Source: Bacteroidota bacterium (lineage in GTDB: Bacteria > Bacteroidota > Bacteroidia > Bacteroidales > VadinHA17). From it: a DNA stretch of 6,169 nt. This document shows positions 6,033 through 6,169 of this stretch, piece by piece. The notes under the pieces were generated by a model, which was not told the origin of the DNA, did no database searches, and was given only the letters and a program-made list of their open reading frames with translations. The DNA lies in contig DAOVLD010000115.1 in NCBI GenBank assembly GCA_030631445.1, positions 1-6,169 of the forward strand, given 5' to 3'. Each line of letters starts with the position of its first letter. Position 1 is the first letter of the stretch. A program made the position numbers and the translations under genes.

Positions 6033-6169
6033 ATGAAAAAGGATTCAAGACTCGCAGCATTTAAAGAATTACTTGATATAATGGATGAGTTACGCGAGAA
6101 ATGTCCATGGGATCGTAAACAAACATTCGAAAGTTTACGGAAATTGACTATTGAAGAAACATATGAACT
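6033..6169 (+). CDS. mazG: Nucleoside triphosphate pyrophosphohydrolase MazG, N-terminal fragment (cut by window edge)
   Basis: ATG at 6033 opens a frame that runs to the window edge, giving 45 complete residues. The sequence contains [16 protein letters not shown] (20-35) and TIEETYE (39-45), both diagnostic of MazG. Glu41, Glu42 and Glu45 form the EExxE metal-binding motif. MazG converts NTPs and dNTPs to monophosphates plus pyrophosphate, and is linked to removal of abnormal nucleotides and to (p)ppGpp levels in E. coli. The rest of the protein, including the second catalytic half, is outside the window. It follows the DUF62 stop by 2 bases, so translation is likely coupled and no separate promoter is expected. 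Confidence 0.93.
   Translation, partial: MKKDSRLAAFKELLDIMDELREKCPWDRKQTFESLRKLTIEETYE

Overview
The window looks like chromosomal DNA from a Bacteroidota bacterium, probably an environmental Bacteroidales-like lineage. The DNA is AT-rich and the starts lack clear Shine-Dalgarno sequences. The first gene encodes an outer-membrane barrel protein. PurC is of the long (about 315 aa) type, and the phoH/purC pair sits divergent from a DUF62 (SAM hydrolase family) gene followed by mazG. All gene identities come from reading motifs; no database search was run.

Layout: (1) 2-1471 (+), the C-terminal part of an Omp85-like outer-membrane protein, open at the left edge, with a POTRA-like segment and a beta-barrel carrying an IRG motif. 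(2) 1527-2867 (+), tilS, tRNA(Ile)-lysidine synthase. (3) 2868-3010, a convergent spacer made largely of 7-bp repeats. (4) 3011-3958 (-), purC, SAICAR synthetase. (5) 3959-4163, a spacer built of 7- and 8-bp repeats interrupted by one 38-bp imperfect hairpin. (6) 4164-5150 (-), a PhoH-family ATPase whose last codons are themselves written in a heptad repeat. (7) 5151-5238, a short divergent promoter region. (8) 5239-6030 (+), a SAM hydrolase-family (DUF62) protein that appears to lack two of the three catalytic triad residues. (9) 6033-6169 (+), the start of mazG, cut by the right edge. No stretch longer than 300 bases is without a gene.

The genes are mostly housekeeping: tRNA modification, purine synthesis, an RNA-linked ATPase and nucleotide-pool cleaning. 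The DUF62 gene and mazG are separated by 2 bases and are surely co-transcribed. purC and phoH lie in the same direction but are separated by the repeat spacer.

No new defence or mobile system is visible. The most unusual content is the short-period repeat landscape of the two spacers, its spread into the phoH reading frame where unit loss would change the protein's C-terminus, the hairpin lodged in a CTGGTTA array, and the altered active site of the DUF62 protein.
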